Positions 18,993 through 28,074 of a stretch of DNA of 64,000 nucleotides are shown here, in pieces. Below the pieces are notes generated by a model. That model ran no database searches and had not been told where the DNA came from. It saw nothing but the letters and a program-made list of their open reading frames with translations. Each line of letters starts with the position of its first letter. Within the stretch, counting starts at the first letter, position 1. Source of the stretch: Opitutaceae bacterium (GTDB lineage Bacteria; Verrucomicrobiota; Verrucomicrobiia; Opitutales; Opitutaceae). Made by a program: the position numbers and the translations under genes. The DNA lies in NCBI GenBank assembly GCA_028688225.1, contig JAQTYQ010000006.1, positions 97,108 to 161,107 of the forward strand. The letters run 5' to 3'.

Positions 18993-20146
18993 AATTTTTC
19001 TATCTCGTCTGGCGGAACCTGACCCGGAAGAAACTGCGCACCGCGCTCACGCTGCTTTCGATCCTGGTGGCGTTCCTGCTCTACGGCTTCCTCGGCGCCA
19101 TCCGGCTGGCGTTCACGGCCGGCGTCAACATGGCCGGCGCGGACCGGCTGATCGTGCGCCACAAGGTGTCGATCATCCAGATGCTGCCGGTCACCTACAA
19201 GGAGCGCATCGAGCGCCTGCCCGGCGTGGTGGCCGCGGCCCACCAGACGTGGTTCGGCGGGATCTACCAGGACCCGAAGAACTTCTTTGCGAGCATGCCC
19301 GTCGTGCCGGACGATTTTCTCGCGATGTATCCCGAATTGGTCCTGCCCGAGGCGCAAAAGCAGGCGTGGAACGCCAGCCGCACCGGCGCCGTCGTCGGCC
19401 GCACCACCGCCATCCGCTTCGGCTGGAAGGCGGGCGACCGCGTGGCCCTGCAGTCCCCCATCTGGCCGCGCGGCAGCCGCAACGACACCTGGGAGTTCAA
19501 CATCGTGGGCATTTACGACGGGGCGAAGAAAAACACCGACACGTCGCAGTTCCTCTTCCGCTACGACTATTTCGACGAGGGGCGGCCCTGGGCGAAGGGC
19601 GAAGTCGGCTGGTACACCGTCCGCGTGCGCGATCCGGCCCAGGCCGCCGCCGTGGCCCAGGCGATCGACGCCGAGTTCGCCAATTCGGCCTATGAGACCA
19701 AGGCGGAGCCCGAGGGAGTCTTCATGCAGGGGTTTGCCCAGCAGATCGGCGATATCGGCACGATCATGATCGCCATCCTCAGTGCGGTGTTCTTCACGAT
19801 CCTGCTCGTGGCCGGCAACACGATGGCACAGTCCGTGCGCGAACGCACGGAGGAACTCGGCGTACTCAAGGCGATGGGCTTCAGCAACGAGCTCGTGCTG
19901 GCCGTCGTGCTGGGCGAATCCTTCCTCATTGCCGCCCTGGGCGGACTGACCGGGCTCGGGCTGGCCTGGCTGATCATCTCCCGGGGCAGCCCCGTGCCGG
20001 GCATGCTGCCGATTTTCTACCTGCCCACCGGTGATCTCGTCATCGGCATCGTGCTCGTGGCCGCGCTCGGATTCGTGGCAGGCATCCTGCCCGCCCTGCA
20101 GGCCGGCCGGCTGCGGATCGCGGAGGCGTTGCGGCGGCAAACCTGA
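18989..20146 (+). CDS. FtsX/MacB-type ABC permease, first subunit
   Basis: 385 residues with the four-helix FtsX plan: helix 1 (about 17-37, RTALTLLSILVAFLLYGFLGA), a large periplasmic domain (about 40-255) and three C-terminal helices (about 262-385, including IAILSAVFFTILLVAGNTMAQSVRERTEELGVLKAMGF). The SVRERTEELGVLKAMG coupling-helix motif is the usual marker. It would act with the upstream ATPase and adaptor to drive export or extraction of an envelope substrate such as a lipid, peptide or drug. A second permease follows, so the pump is probably a heterodimer. Confidence 0.88.
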   Translation: MKFFYLVWRNLTRKKLRTALTLLSILVAFLLYGFLGAIRLAFTAGVNMAGADRLIVRHKVSIIQMLPVTYKERIERLPGVVAAAHQTWFGGIYQDPKNFFASMPVVPDDFLAMYPELVLPEAQKQAWNASRTGAVVGRTTAIRFGWKAGDRVALQSPIWPRGSRNDTWEFNIVGIYDGAKKNTDTSQFLFRYDYFDEGRPWAKGEVGWYTVRVRDPAQAAAVAQAIDAEFANSAYETKAEPEGVFMQGFAQQIGDIGTIMIAILSAVFFTILLVAGNTMAQSVRERTEELGVLKAMGFSNELVLAVVLGESFLIAALGGLTGLGLAWLIISRGSPVPGMLPIFYLPTGDLVIGIVLVAALGFVAGILPALQAGRLRIAEALRRQT

Positions 20147-20182
20147 GGCTGCGCCGCCGGCATCAACCCACCCTTCCCGCCC

Positions 20183-21382
20183 ATGCTCGCGCTCATCAAC
20201 TGGCTCTCGCAAGTCGGGTCGATCACGCATGTCAACCTGCGGACGATCGTCGAACGCAAAGGCTCGGCGATCACCGCGGCGGTCGGCATCGCCGGCGTCG
20301 TGGCCGTGCTCGTCGGCGTGCTCTCGATCGCCGAGGGATTCCGCCAGGTGATGAGCGCCACGGGCGCGGACGACGTCGCCCTGGTTCTGCGCAGCGGCGC
20401 CGACGGGGAAATGACGAGCGGATTGGGCCGCGAGGACACCCGCCTGATCGCGGATGGCCCCGGCCTGGCGCGCGACGAGGACGGCGGGCTGGCCTCGCCC
20501 GAGTTGTTTGTCATCATCAATCTGCCGAAACGTTCCACCGGCACCGACGCGAACGTGCCGATGCGCGGCGTCGGCCCTGCCGCCTTCGCGGTGCGCGGCA
20601 ATATCAAGCTGGTCGCGGGTCGCCGGTTCGAGCCGGGACGCAACGAGGTCATCGCCGGCGTGGGCGCGGCGCACGAGTTTTCCGGCCTCGATGTCGGGCA
20701 CACGATCCGCCTCGGTACCTACGAATGGAAGGTCGTGGGGGTGTTCTCCGCCGGCGGCGGGGCGGCGGAGTCGGAACTCTGGACCGACGCCGCCGTCTTG
20801 CAGCCTGCGTATCACCGCGGCGATACGTTTCAGACGGTGTATGCGAAACTCAGTTCGCCGGAGAAATTCCAGGAATTCAAGGACGCGCTGACCTCCAACC
20901 CGCGGCTCAACGTCAAGATCGTCCGGCAGACCGACTTCTTTGCAGAGCAGTCCACGGTCATCATCAGCTTCATCCGCGGGCTCGGCGTGTTCATCGCCTT
21001 CCTCATGGCCCTGGGCGCGCTGTTTGGCGCGTTGAACACGATGTACGGCGCCGTGTCGGCCCGCGTGCGCGAGATTGCCACGCTGCGGGCGCTGGGCTTT
21101 GGCGCCAGCGCGGTCATCGTTTCCGTGCTGCTGGAGTCCCTCGTGATCGCGCTCGCCGGCGGAGCGGTCGGAGGCACGCTGGCCTATGTGGCCTTCGACG
21201 GCTTCCGCGCCGCGACGATCAACTGGCAGACGTTCAGCCAGATCGCCTTCGCGTTCCGGGTGACGCCGCACCTGTTGTTCAGCGCGATCATCTGGGCCGC
21301 CGTCATCGGCCTGCTCGGCGGCCTGTTCCCCGCGATCCGCGCGGCGCGCCTGCCGGTCGCGCAGGCCCTGCGCGAAACCTGA
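20183..21382 (+). CDS. FtsX/MacB-type ABC permease, second subunit
   Basis: 399 residues, the last gene of the four-gene export operon, with the same plan as its neighbour: helix 1 near 30-55 (ITAAVGIAGVVAVLVGVLSIAEG), a periplasmic domain to about 265, then three helices including FIAFLMALGALFGALNTMYGAVSARVREIATLRALGFG and a C-terminal ARLPVAQALRET tail typical of MacB-like proteins. It differs clearly from the first permease and so is not a recent duplicate. The 36-base spacing from the previous gene still fits one transcript. The export operon is flanked on both sides by mannan-degradation genes, but no link to sugars is visible in the proteins. Confidence 0.88.
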   Translation: MLALINWLSQVGSITHVNLRTIVERKGSAITAAVGIAGVVAVLVGVLSIAEGFRQVMSATGADDVALVLRSGADGEMTSGLGREDTRLIADGPGLARDEDGGLASPELFVIINLPKRSTGTDANVPMRGVGPAAFAVRGNIKLVAGRRFEPGRNEVIAGVGAAHEFSGLDVGHTIRLGTYEWKVVGVFSAGGGAAESELWTDAAVLQPAYHRGDTFQTVYAKLSSPEKFQEFKDALTSNPRLNVKIVRQTDFFAEQSTVIISFIRGLGVFIAFLMALGALFGALNTMYGAVSARVREIATLRALGFGASAVIVSVLLESLVIALAGGAVGGTLAYVAFDGFRAATINWQTFSQIAFAFRVTPHLLFSAIIWAAVIGLLGGLFPAIRAARLPVAQALRET

Positions 21383-21479
21383 CCCAGCACTATCCGCCTT
21401 GGGCCTTTGCCTCTGGCCCCAGGCGATGGGAAATATCTGGTCAGGGGCAACCGATCGCGCATGGTGTCTAACCTCCATC

Positions 21480-22529
21480 ATGAAGCTCTCCGTCTGGTTG
21501 CCCCTCACCCTCGTTCTCCTGTCTCCGCCGGCGGCGGAGGCGGCCCTCGCGCCGGCCAACCCCCAGGTCAACCCCCGGGCCCGCGCCGTGCTCGACTTCA
21601 TCGGGAGCCTGGAGACGCGGCCGGACAAACATCTGCTCTCCGGCCAGTTCACCAATTCCGGCACGCTGGTGAGCATGGAGTTGCCGGAAAAAATCCACCA
21701 GCAGACGGGACGCTGGCCGGCGCTGATCGGCGTGGACTACGCCGACTTCTACGACCCCACGGACGCCCAAAGGTGCAACCTCTCCCCCCGCGTGCCAAAT
21801 CAGGCGGCGATCGCCTATTGGCGCGCGGGCGGACTGGTGACGGTCTGCGCCCATCTCTACAATCCGGCCAATCCCGCGGGCGGCGGTCTGCGCGACCAGG
21901 GCGTCGATCTCGCCGAACTGCTCGCGCCGGGCACCGCCACCCACCAGCGGTGGATGAAGGAACTCGATGAACTGGCGGCGGGCCTGCAGGAGCTCAAGGA
22001 GGCGGGCGTGGTTGTGCTGTGGCGCCCCTTCCACGAGATGAACGGCGGGTGGTTCTGGTGGGGGAAAAAGGATCCGGCGATCTTCATCCGCGTCTGGCGG
22101 CACATGTTCGACTACTTCACCAAGGACAAGGGCCTGGATAACCTGCTGTGGGTTTACGGTCCCAACCACGGCGACCACACCGCGGACTACTATCCGGGCG
22201 ACGCTTACGTGGATGTGGTCGGGCTCGACGCCTACACCGATGACGTCGATCAGGACCATATCAAGGGGTACGCCGAGGTGGCGCGCCTGCCCAAGCCCTT
22301 CGGCTTTACCGAATATGGTCCGCACGGCCCCAAGGATCCACCAGGCGACTATGATTACCGGCGCTTCATTCCGGCTCTGCAGGCCCACTTCCCCCGCGCG
22401 ACCTTCTTCATGATCTGGAACGACAAATGGTGCCCCGCGCACAATTTCCACGCCAGGGAGTTTTTTGAGCATCCCTGGATGGCAAACCGCGAAGACCTGC
22501 CGCCCGGGCTGGCCGGCGGCACACCGTAG
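21480..22529 (+). CDS. Secreted endo-beta-1,4-mannanase, GH26 (copy 1)
   Basis: 349 residues with a signal peptide (about 1-23, ending PPAAEA). Catalytic acid/base Glu186 lies in WRPFHEMNGGWFWWG and the nucleophile Glu278 in FGFTEYGP, the GH26 arrangement. Other GH26 markers are HLLSGQF and WVYGPNHGDHTADYYPGD. It cleaves internal beta-mannosidic bonds of mannan or galactomannan outside the cytoplasm. ATG 21480 starts the signal peptide; the longer frame to 21399 is rejected. It is one half of a tandem duplication with the next gene, and the duplicated block includes the upstream leader (CATGGTGTCTAA just before both starts). Confidence 0.9.
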   Translation: MKLSVWLPLTLVLLSPPAAEAALAPANPQVNPRARAVLDFIGSLETRPDKHLLSGQFTNSGTLVSMELPEKIHQQTGRWPALIGVDYADFYDPTDAQRCNLSPRVPNQAAIAYWRAGGLVTVCAHLYNPANPAGGGLRDQGVDLAELLAPGTATHQRWMKELDELAAGLQELKEAGVVVLWRPFHEMNGGWFWWGKKDPAIFIRVWRHMFDYFTKDKGLDNLLWVYGPNHGDHTADYYPGDAYVDVVGLDAYTDDVDQDHIKGYAEVARLPKPFGFTEYGPHGPKDPPGDYDYRRFIPALQAHFPRATFFMIWNDKWCPAHNFHAREFFEHPWMANREDLPPGLAGGTP

Positions 22530-22651
22530 GCCCGCGGTGGCGATCGCCGGCTACAGTTTCTCCTCGGTCAGGGACTGTTCGCCCGCCAGAGGTGGTCGGA
22601 AATTACTGGCCCTGGGGCAGCTGGCCGCGACCATGGTGTCTAAAAGACATC

Positions 22652-23701
22652 ATGAGAATACCCGTTTTGCTGCCCCTGATCATGTTCTGCCTGACTCCGC
22701 ATTCCGCCGATGCGGCCCTCGCGCCGGCCAATCCGCAGGCCAGCCCCCGCACCCGGGCCGTGCTGGACTTCATCGGGAGCCTGGAGGCGCGGACGGACAA
22801 GCGCCTACTCTCCGGCCAATTCACCGATTACGGCACCCAGGCGAGCCTGGAGTTGCCGGAAAAAATCCACCTACAGACGGGCCACTGGCCGGCCCTGATC
22901 GGCGTGGATTACGCGGAATTTCTTGATCCCGACGATTCCCAAAAGAGTACCCTGACCAGCCGCGTGCCGAATCAGGTGGCGATCGCCTACTGGCGTGCCG
23001 GCGGGCTCATCACGGTCAACGCCCATCTCTACAATCCGGCCAAGCCCCACGAAGGCGGGCTGCGCGACCAGGGGGTCGATCTCGCCGGGTTGCTCGCCCC
23101 GGGCACCGCCATGCATCAGCAATGGATGCAGGAACTCGATGAACTCGCCGCCGGCCTGCAGGAGCTCAGGGAGGCGGGCGTGGTCGTGCTGTGGCGCCCC
23201 TTCCACGAGATGAACGGCGGGTGGTTCTGGTGGGGGAAAAAGGATCCGGCGATCTTCATCCGCGTCTGGCGGCACATGTTCGACTATTTCACCAAGGCCA
23301 AGGGCCTGGACAATCTCCTCTGGGTATACGCCCCCAATCACGGCGACCACACCGCGGACTACTATCCCGGCGACGGCTATGTCGATGTGGTCGGGCTCGA
23401 CGTCTACACCGACTTTGTCGATCCAGAGCACGTCCATGGCTATGCCGAAGTGGCCCGCCTGCCCAAGCCGTTCGCTTTTAGCGAATACAGCGCGCGGGTG
23501 CCCGGAAAATCGCCGCCCCCTTACGACTACCGGCAGTTCATGCCGGGCCTGATGGCGAACTTTCCGCGCGCGATCTATTTCATGAACTGGAACGCCAAGT
23601 GGAGCCCGGCGAACAATCAACACGCCAAGGAGCTTTACAACCACCCCTGGGTGGTGAACCGCGAAGACCTGCCGCCCGGGCTGACCGGCGGCACGCCGTA
23701 A
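22652..23701 (+). CDS. Secreted endo-beta-1,4-mannanase, GH26 (copy 2)
   Basis: 349 residues, tandem paralogue of the preceding gene and the same length. Signal peptide about 1-21 (ending PHSADA). Acid/base Glu186 in FHEMNGGWFWWG and nucleophile Glu278 in FAFSEYSA are both kept. Differences cluster in loops: the segment after the nucleophile changes from YGPHGPKDPPG to YSARVPGKSPPP and the C-terminal MIWNDKW to MNWNAKW, which could alter subsite binding. Both copies look functional. The intergenic gap between the copies is about 120 bases. Confidence 0.9.
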   Translation: MRIPVLLPLIMFCLTPHSADAALAPANPQASPRTRAVLDFIGSLEARTDKRLLSGQFTDYGTQASLELPEKIHLQTGHWPALIGVDYAEFLDPDDSQKSTLTSRVPNQVAIAYWRAGGLITVNAHLYNPAKPHEGGLRDQGVDLAGLLAPGTAMHQQWMQELDELAAGLQELREAGVVVLWRPFHEMNGGWFWWGKKDPAIFIRVWRHMFDYFTKAKGLDNLLWVYAPNHGDHTADYYPGDGYVDVVGLDVYTDFVDPEHVHGYAEVARLPKPFAFSEYSARVPGKSPPPYDYRQFMPGLMANFPRAIYFMNWNAKWSPANNQHAKELYNHPWVVNREDLPPGLTGGTP

Positions 23702-23726
23702 CAACGCCAACTCGCGCAGTTTGGAT

Positions 23727-23750
23727 CGTGGCAGCCGACTCAGGAGGCTG
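23727..23750. repeat. Dispersed palindromic repeat, family A
   Basis: CGTGGCAGCCGACTCAGGAG followed by GCTG. AGCC and GGCT arms can pair. Related copies are at 39136-39160, 42218-42243, 42427-42450 (inverted), 50140-50164 and 55042-55066. Confidence 0.6.
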
Positions 23751-23861
23751 GTCCCCAAAAGGTGTAGCAACAGCCTCGTTACCTCGGCTGCTACCCGGTT
23801 ACCGCGGTGCTACCCGGTGGAGTATTTCCAGCCTGCATGAATCCGTATCGGCGATCGCCGG

Positions 23862-25529
23862 CTACAGCCTGTCCTCGGGCACGGTTTGTTCGCGGCAGGT
23901 GTCGGGCAGGCCGGGGCTGTGGCGCACGTCCAGGCCGGTGACATTTTTCAGCACCAAGGCCGACACCCCGGTCGCGGACGGCGCCTGAAAATGGTCGAAG
24001 TCGGCGCCGGTGACATCATCCAGGATGACCGCCGGACGCCGGTCATCCTGGAGCAATTCGAACCGGACGTCGCGGACGGACAGCCCCCGCACATGGCGGG
24101 CGAACAAGCCGTAGGCGGGAAGGATGCCGAAGTTTCCGGCCTCGGGGTAGTCCCGCTCCAGCTCCGGCACCACGCGCGCCGCCTGCTCCGCCGTGCCACC
24201 GCCCTGAAATTGGATCAGGATGTTGCTCAGGGTAACGTCTTCGATGGCATGCCCGGGGATGCCGCTGATGAGAATGCCCTGGAAAAACATGACATCCGAG
24301 GCCACGACGTTGCTGATCAGGATGCGGCGGGCCTTCCCCACCGGCGGGTGGTCCGGTCCGCGCGACCGCGCGCCCAAGCGGATGAAAATCGGCGCGTGGG
24401 GAATCTCCCGCATCGCGAGGTTGGTGATCGTCACGTCCTCCATCGCGCCGCCGTCGACCTCCTCCAGCGCGAGACCGAGGCTGTAGACAAAGACGCAGTT
24501 GGCGATGGTGATGTTCTTGAAGCCGCCGTTGGCCTCGGTGCCAAACTTGATGCGCCCGACCGGGCCGCGGGGCGGCGGTCGGCGCTGATAGGTGCCGTCG
24601 AGCAGCGTGCCCTCCTCAAAACCGCTCACCTGGCAATTGGCGATGGTCACGTTCTCCGTCGCCCGGATCTCGTCGAGGCCATAGCTGGATTTCAGGCAGA
24701 TGCCGTCGTCGTTGGGCGAATTGACCGTGCAATTGGAAATGCGGACGTTGCGACAGCAATCCACATCGATGCCGTCGCGGTTGGTGTCGATCTTGAGGTT
24801 GTCGATGGTGAAGTTGTCGACGCCGGTGGCGAGGATGCCGAAGTGGCCGCCATGGAAGATGGTGAAATCACGCAGAATGACACCGCGGCAGTTCTTCAGC
24901 GCGATCGCCTTGTTGCCGACTCCCGCGGGGAGGGCGTCCCGCGCGTCCGGCAGGCCAAACGGACCCGGGAGCGGGTCGCCGGGCTTGAGCGGGGGAAGTT
25001 CGGGCGGCCACGGAAGCTGCGGCTCGCCCGGCGGGGGATCCTTGCGCCCGAAACCCCGGCTCAGGCCCCGGCCGAAAATCATGCCCGGACCCAAGATTGA
25101 CACGTTTTCCAGGTTCTCTCCCCAGATCAGGCTGTTGTGCCAGTGGCTGTGGCCGAAGTCCTGGTACTGGTCGAACGGGCACGGCTCCGGCGCATCGTAA
25201 CCGCCTGCAGCGCCCTCCGGGGGCGGATCCGCGGCCAGGATCGTGGCCCCGGGACCGAGGTACAGCGCGATGTTACTGCGCAGGCGGATCGAGTGACTCG
25301 CATAGATCCCGGCCGGGAAATATACCGTCCCACCGCCCGCGGCGGCCGCCGCCTCGATCGCCTGATTGATGGCACCGGTATCCAGCGTCCGGCCGTCTCC
25401 CGCGGCGCCGAAGGCGCGCACGTCAAACGCCGGCGCACCGCCGTCCGGCAACGGGCCGCCTGCGACCGGGGCAAGGCAGATCATCGACAACCAGAACCAA
25501 CGCAGCGAATGGCGGATCTTGAGGCTCAT
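23862..25529 (-). CDS. Secreted GH28-family polygalacturonase-like enzyme
   Basis: 555 residues with a signal peptide (about 1-24). The first mature segment FDVRAFGAAGDGRTLDTGAIN (about 34-54) is the usual start of bacterial GH28 proteins. The catalytic region has NRDGIDVD (about 249-256) and SPNDDGICLKS (about 270-280), supplying the conserved Asp cluster. The GHG and RIK motifs of classical polygalacturonases are modified (GRIKFGTEANGG remains), common among GH28 proteins from environmental bacteria. Beta-helix repeats continue to about 530. The last 15 residues (LPDTCREQTVPEDRL) have a look-alike in the gap between the two GH26 genes. Exact uronide substrate not predictable. Confidence 0.8.
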   Translation of the reverse strand: MSLKIRHSLRWFWLSMICLAPVAGGPLPDGGAPAFDVRAFGAAGDGRTLDTGAINQAIEAAAAAGGGTVYFPAGIYASHSIRLRSNIALYLGPGATILAADPPPEGAAGGYDAPEPCPFDQYQDFGHSHWHNSLIWGENLENVSILGPGMIFGRGLSRGFGRKDPPPGEPQLPWPPELPPLKPGDPLPGPFGLPDARDALPAGVGNKAIALKNCRGVILRDFTIFHGGHFGILATGVDNFTIDNLKIDTNRDGIDVDCCRNVRISNCTVNSPNDDGICLKSSYGLDEIRATENVTIANCQVSGFEEGTLLDGTYQRRPPPRGPVGRIKFGTEANGGFKNITIANCVFVYSLGLALEEVDGGAMEDVTITNLAMREIPHAPIFIRLGARSRGPDHPPVGKARRILISNVVASDVMFFQGILISGIPGHAIEDVTLSNILIQFQGGGTAEQAARVVPELERDYPEAGNFGILPAYGLFARHVRGLSVRDVRFELLQDDRRPAVILDDVTGADFDHFQAPSATGVSALVLKNVTGLDVRHSPGLPDTCREQTVPEDRL

Positions 25530-25658
25530 GGGCGGGATGATGAGTGAAGCCCCTGTGAGCGCAAACCCAAGGACAGACGGCTTGTCGTTCAGCCGGCGGA
25601 CAGGAGCGACCGCCCCCCTGCGGCAGATGCCGGCAGCAAAGCGACGCCTCTCCTCGCT

Positions 25659-27830
25659 TCAACGCATCATCCGGACGGTGACCGGCCGGCCATCGATGCC
25701 CTCGGCTTCGCTCGTTCCTGATTCGGTGAGGACCTGGATCACGAGCCGGCGGGCCGGCCGAGGACGCTTGCCCTCGGCCTGAGCGATAGTGACGACGACT
25801 TCGTCGCCCTGCCGCACCGCGGCATAGGTCGTCAGCAGATAGCCGCCGTCACGATAGGCGTAGCCGTCGCCGTCGTCCTCGTAAAGCCGGCCGGATGCGC
25901 GGCCCTGTTCATCGAGTACAACCAGCAAGGTGAGCGGATCGAGCGATTCCTCGACGGTGCTTTGGACCACCCGGCCGAGCGGAACGATGGCGCCACCGCG
26001 AACCTTCAGGTCGGGTTGAAATTTGTCCGTCCCGGCGTTCTCGCCGACGAGCGCAACCGTGCGCCAGAGGCCCTTGGGCAAATGGGGTTGCTCCGTCCAT
26101 TTCGGAATCACGAGCAGATCGTCGCCGATGAGAAAAGCGTGATCCTCCGCGCGCAACGCCGGATCGCGGGGATCGGCGAAGAACACGGGACGCATGACCG
26201 GCAGACCGTCGAGCGAGCTTTCGCGAAACAGCGTGTAATAGTACGGCAGCAGCCGGTAGCGTCGCTCCAACGCGGTGCGCGCGGCCGCTTCCACCTCCGG
26301 TCCGAACGCCCACGGTTCCTTGGCCGGCGCCCCTTTGTCCGAATGCCCGCGGCAGAAGGGAAAAAACGCGCCGACCGCGACCCAATGCGCCCACAGCTCG
26401 CCGGTCGCCTCGCCGGCAAATCCGCCGAGATCGGGGCCGTTGAAGGGCTGGCCCGACAAGCCTAGGTTCAGGGTCATCGGGATCGACAGCTTGAGATCCT
26501 CCCAGGTCGAGGCGTTGTCGCCCGTCCACGTCGCCGCGTAGCGCTGCCCGCCGAGGAAATTCGAGCGCGTAAGGACGAATGGCCGCCGGTCGGGATTCGC
26601 GGCGGCGACGCCGACGCGCGTCGCCTGCACCATCAGCAGGCCGTAGACGTTGTGATACCGCGCGTGCGGCCCGGCAGGCAGGCCGCCGCCACCGCGGTGC
26701 CAATTGTGCGGCGGCATCGTCTTGCCGGGCACGTTGAAGACGGCGGGCTCGTTCATGTCGTTCCACACGCCGTCGACGCCCTGGGCCATGAAGTCGCGAT
26801 AGAGCCCCGCCCACCACGCCCGGGTTTCAGGCCGGGTGAAATCGGGAAACACGCACTCGCCCGGCCAGACCGCGCCGTGATAGTCGCCGCCAAACGCGTC
26901 GTGGACCCAGACGTCGGCGGCGGTGCCGGAATCGTAGACGCGATAATCCGGCTCGGCCTTCACGCCCGGGTCGATCATCCAGACGCTTTTGAAGCCCCGC
27001 GCATGCAGGTAGGCGTTGAGCGCCTTGGGATCGGGAAACTCCCGCGGACTGAATGTGAAGACGCGGTACCCATCCATGTAATCGATGTCCATCCAGATGA
27101 CGTCGCAGGGGATTTTTCGCGCGCGAAACCCGTCGGCGATTTCCCGCACCCGCGCGTCAGGCTGGTAGGACCAGCGGCATTGCTGGTAGCCGAGCGCCCA
27201 CCGGGGCGGCAGCGGCATCCGCCCGGTGAGTTCCGCGAGGCCACGCAACACGGCCTGCGGTGATTCGCGCTCGATCACGATGACCGGGAAGGAGGGACCC
27301 CGGCTCGTGAACTCGATGCGTCCGTCGAGGGCGATCTTCGTGGCCCAGGTCGTATCGGCGATGACGCCGAACGCCGTTCCGTCCGTCCGGACAGCCAGCA
27401 CCCACGGATGCGATTGATAAAGCCGCCGCCCCTCGTCGTCACGATAGTTGAAGTTGTCTGTATTCCAGAGCGTGATGCTCCGGCCGTTGCGCAACAGCGG
27501 GCCCGTCACCTCACCCGTGCCGTAGAGACTCGTCCCGTCCGGGACCGGGATCGTCGCCCGGGTGCGCGCATCGCTGAAGGAAAATGCCGGCGTCACCCGC
27601 CAAGCCGCCGGCGGGGCCTCCCCGGGCTTGGGCCGGTCGAGCAAACACAGCGACGGTGGAAGGCGGTCGAGCGGAAGATCGGTCGGCAGGAACAACGCGA
27701 TCCGGTCGCCGAGCATGCCGGCCAGACCGGTCGCGCGCGGCGCAAACGTCTCCTCGGCTGCCCCCGGCAGGCGGGCGAGGAGCGCGAACAGCAGCGCGAC
27801 GCAGAAAAGCCGAGAGCGATGAAGATTCAT
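25659..27830 (-). CDS. Secreted GH31 alpha-glycosidase
   Basis: 723 residues with a signal peptide (about 1-25). The nucleophile is Asp358 in GVWNDMNEPAVFN and the acid/base Asp438 in TWTGDNAS, both diagnostic for GH31; IPCDVIWMDIDYMDGYRVF precedes them. N-terminal beta-sandwich about 30-160, barrel about 190-560, C-terminal beta domains to the end. It would release alpha-linked glucose or xylose from oligosaccharides in the periplasm or outside; the family also contains alpha-xylosidases and transglycosylases, and the motif GHSDKGAP does not settle this. It lies 245 bases downstream of the GH144 gene on the same strand. Confidence 0.88.
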   Translation of the reverse strand: MNLHRSRLFCVALLFALLARLPGAAEETFAPRATGLAGMLGDRIALFLPTDLPLDRLPPSLCLLDRPKPGEAPPAAWRVTPAFSFSDARTRATIPVPDGTSLYGTGEVTGPLLRNGRSITLWNTDNFNYRDDEGRRLYQSHPWVLAVRTDGTAFGVIADTTWATKIALDGRIEFTSRGPSFPVIVIERESPQAVLRGLAELTGRMPLPPRWALGYQQCRWSYQPDARVREIADGFRARKIPCDVIWMDIDYMDGYRVFTFSPREFPDPKALNAYLHARGFKSVWMIDPGVKAEPDYRVYDSGTAADVWVHDAFGGDYHGAVWPGECVFPDFTRPETRAWWAGLYRDFMAQGVDGVWNDMNEPAVFNVPGKTMPPHNWHRGGGGLPAGPHARYHNVYGLLMVQATRVGVAAANPDRRPFVLTRSNFLGGQRYAATWTGDNASTWEDLKLSIPMTLNLGLSGQPFNGPDLGGFAGEATGELWAHWVAVGAFFPFCRGHSDKGAPAKEPWAFGPEVEAAARTALERRYRLLPYYYTLFRESSLDGLPVMRPVFFADPRDPALRAEDHAFLIGDDLLVIPKWTEQPHLPKGLWRTVALVGENAGTDKFQPDLKVRGGAIVPLGRVVQSTVEESLDPLTLLVVLDEQGRASGRLYEDDGDGYAYRDGGYLLTTYAAVRQGDEVVVTIAQAEGKRPRPARRLVIQVLTESGTSEAEGIDGRPVTVRMMR

Positions 27831-28039
27831 GGGCGGGGGGATGATTTCTGGACCGGCGAAGCGGTCAAATATCGCGGAGGGAGCCGGTGGTCGCCTCCGG
27901 TCTGGTTTTCCAACGGACGAAGATCGTTGTTGAGCAGCCCGTCGGACTCTGCGTCCTCCCGACTGCTGTTGATGCCTGCCAAATAGCCTGATGGGTAGGG
28001 ACGGACCGCTGGGCCGTCCTTGTTTCTCGGCGTGCCCGG

Positions 28040-28057
28040 CTCTGCCGGCCGGCAGAG
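28040..28057. repeat. Perfect 18-base palindrome, family C hairpin
   Basis: CTCTGCCGGCCGGCAGAG differs by two paired changes from the palindrome at 5274-5291. It lies in the 244-base gene-free gap between the GH31 start and the GH144 stop, where no gene is seen. Confidence 0.55.
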
Positions 28058-28074
28058 CGCCCTACCTCCAAACG

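Larger units (their letters stand above)
21430..23701 (+). repeat. Tandem duplication of a roughly 1.1-kb GH26 unit with its leader
   Basis: Unit 1 (about 21430-22529) and unit 2 (about 22603-23701) share leader sequence (GGAAAT..CTGG..CATGGTGTCTAA..CATCATGA) and encode proteins of equal length with catalytic residues at identical positions (186 and 278). Several stretches of 40 or more bases are identical, for example around the HEMNGG codons. Confidence 0.85.

Noticed and set aside
18710..21676. 988-residue minus-strand open frame opposite the export operon
   Set aside because: It is antisense to four well-supported genes, rich in Arg/Asp/His/Gly, with no domain motifs; a product of high GC content.
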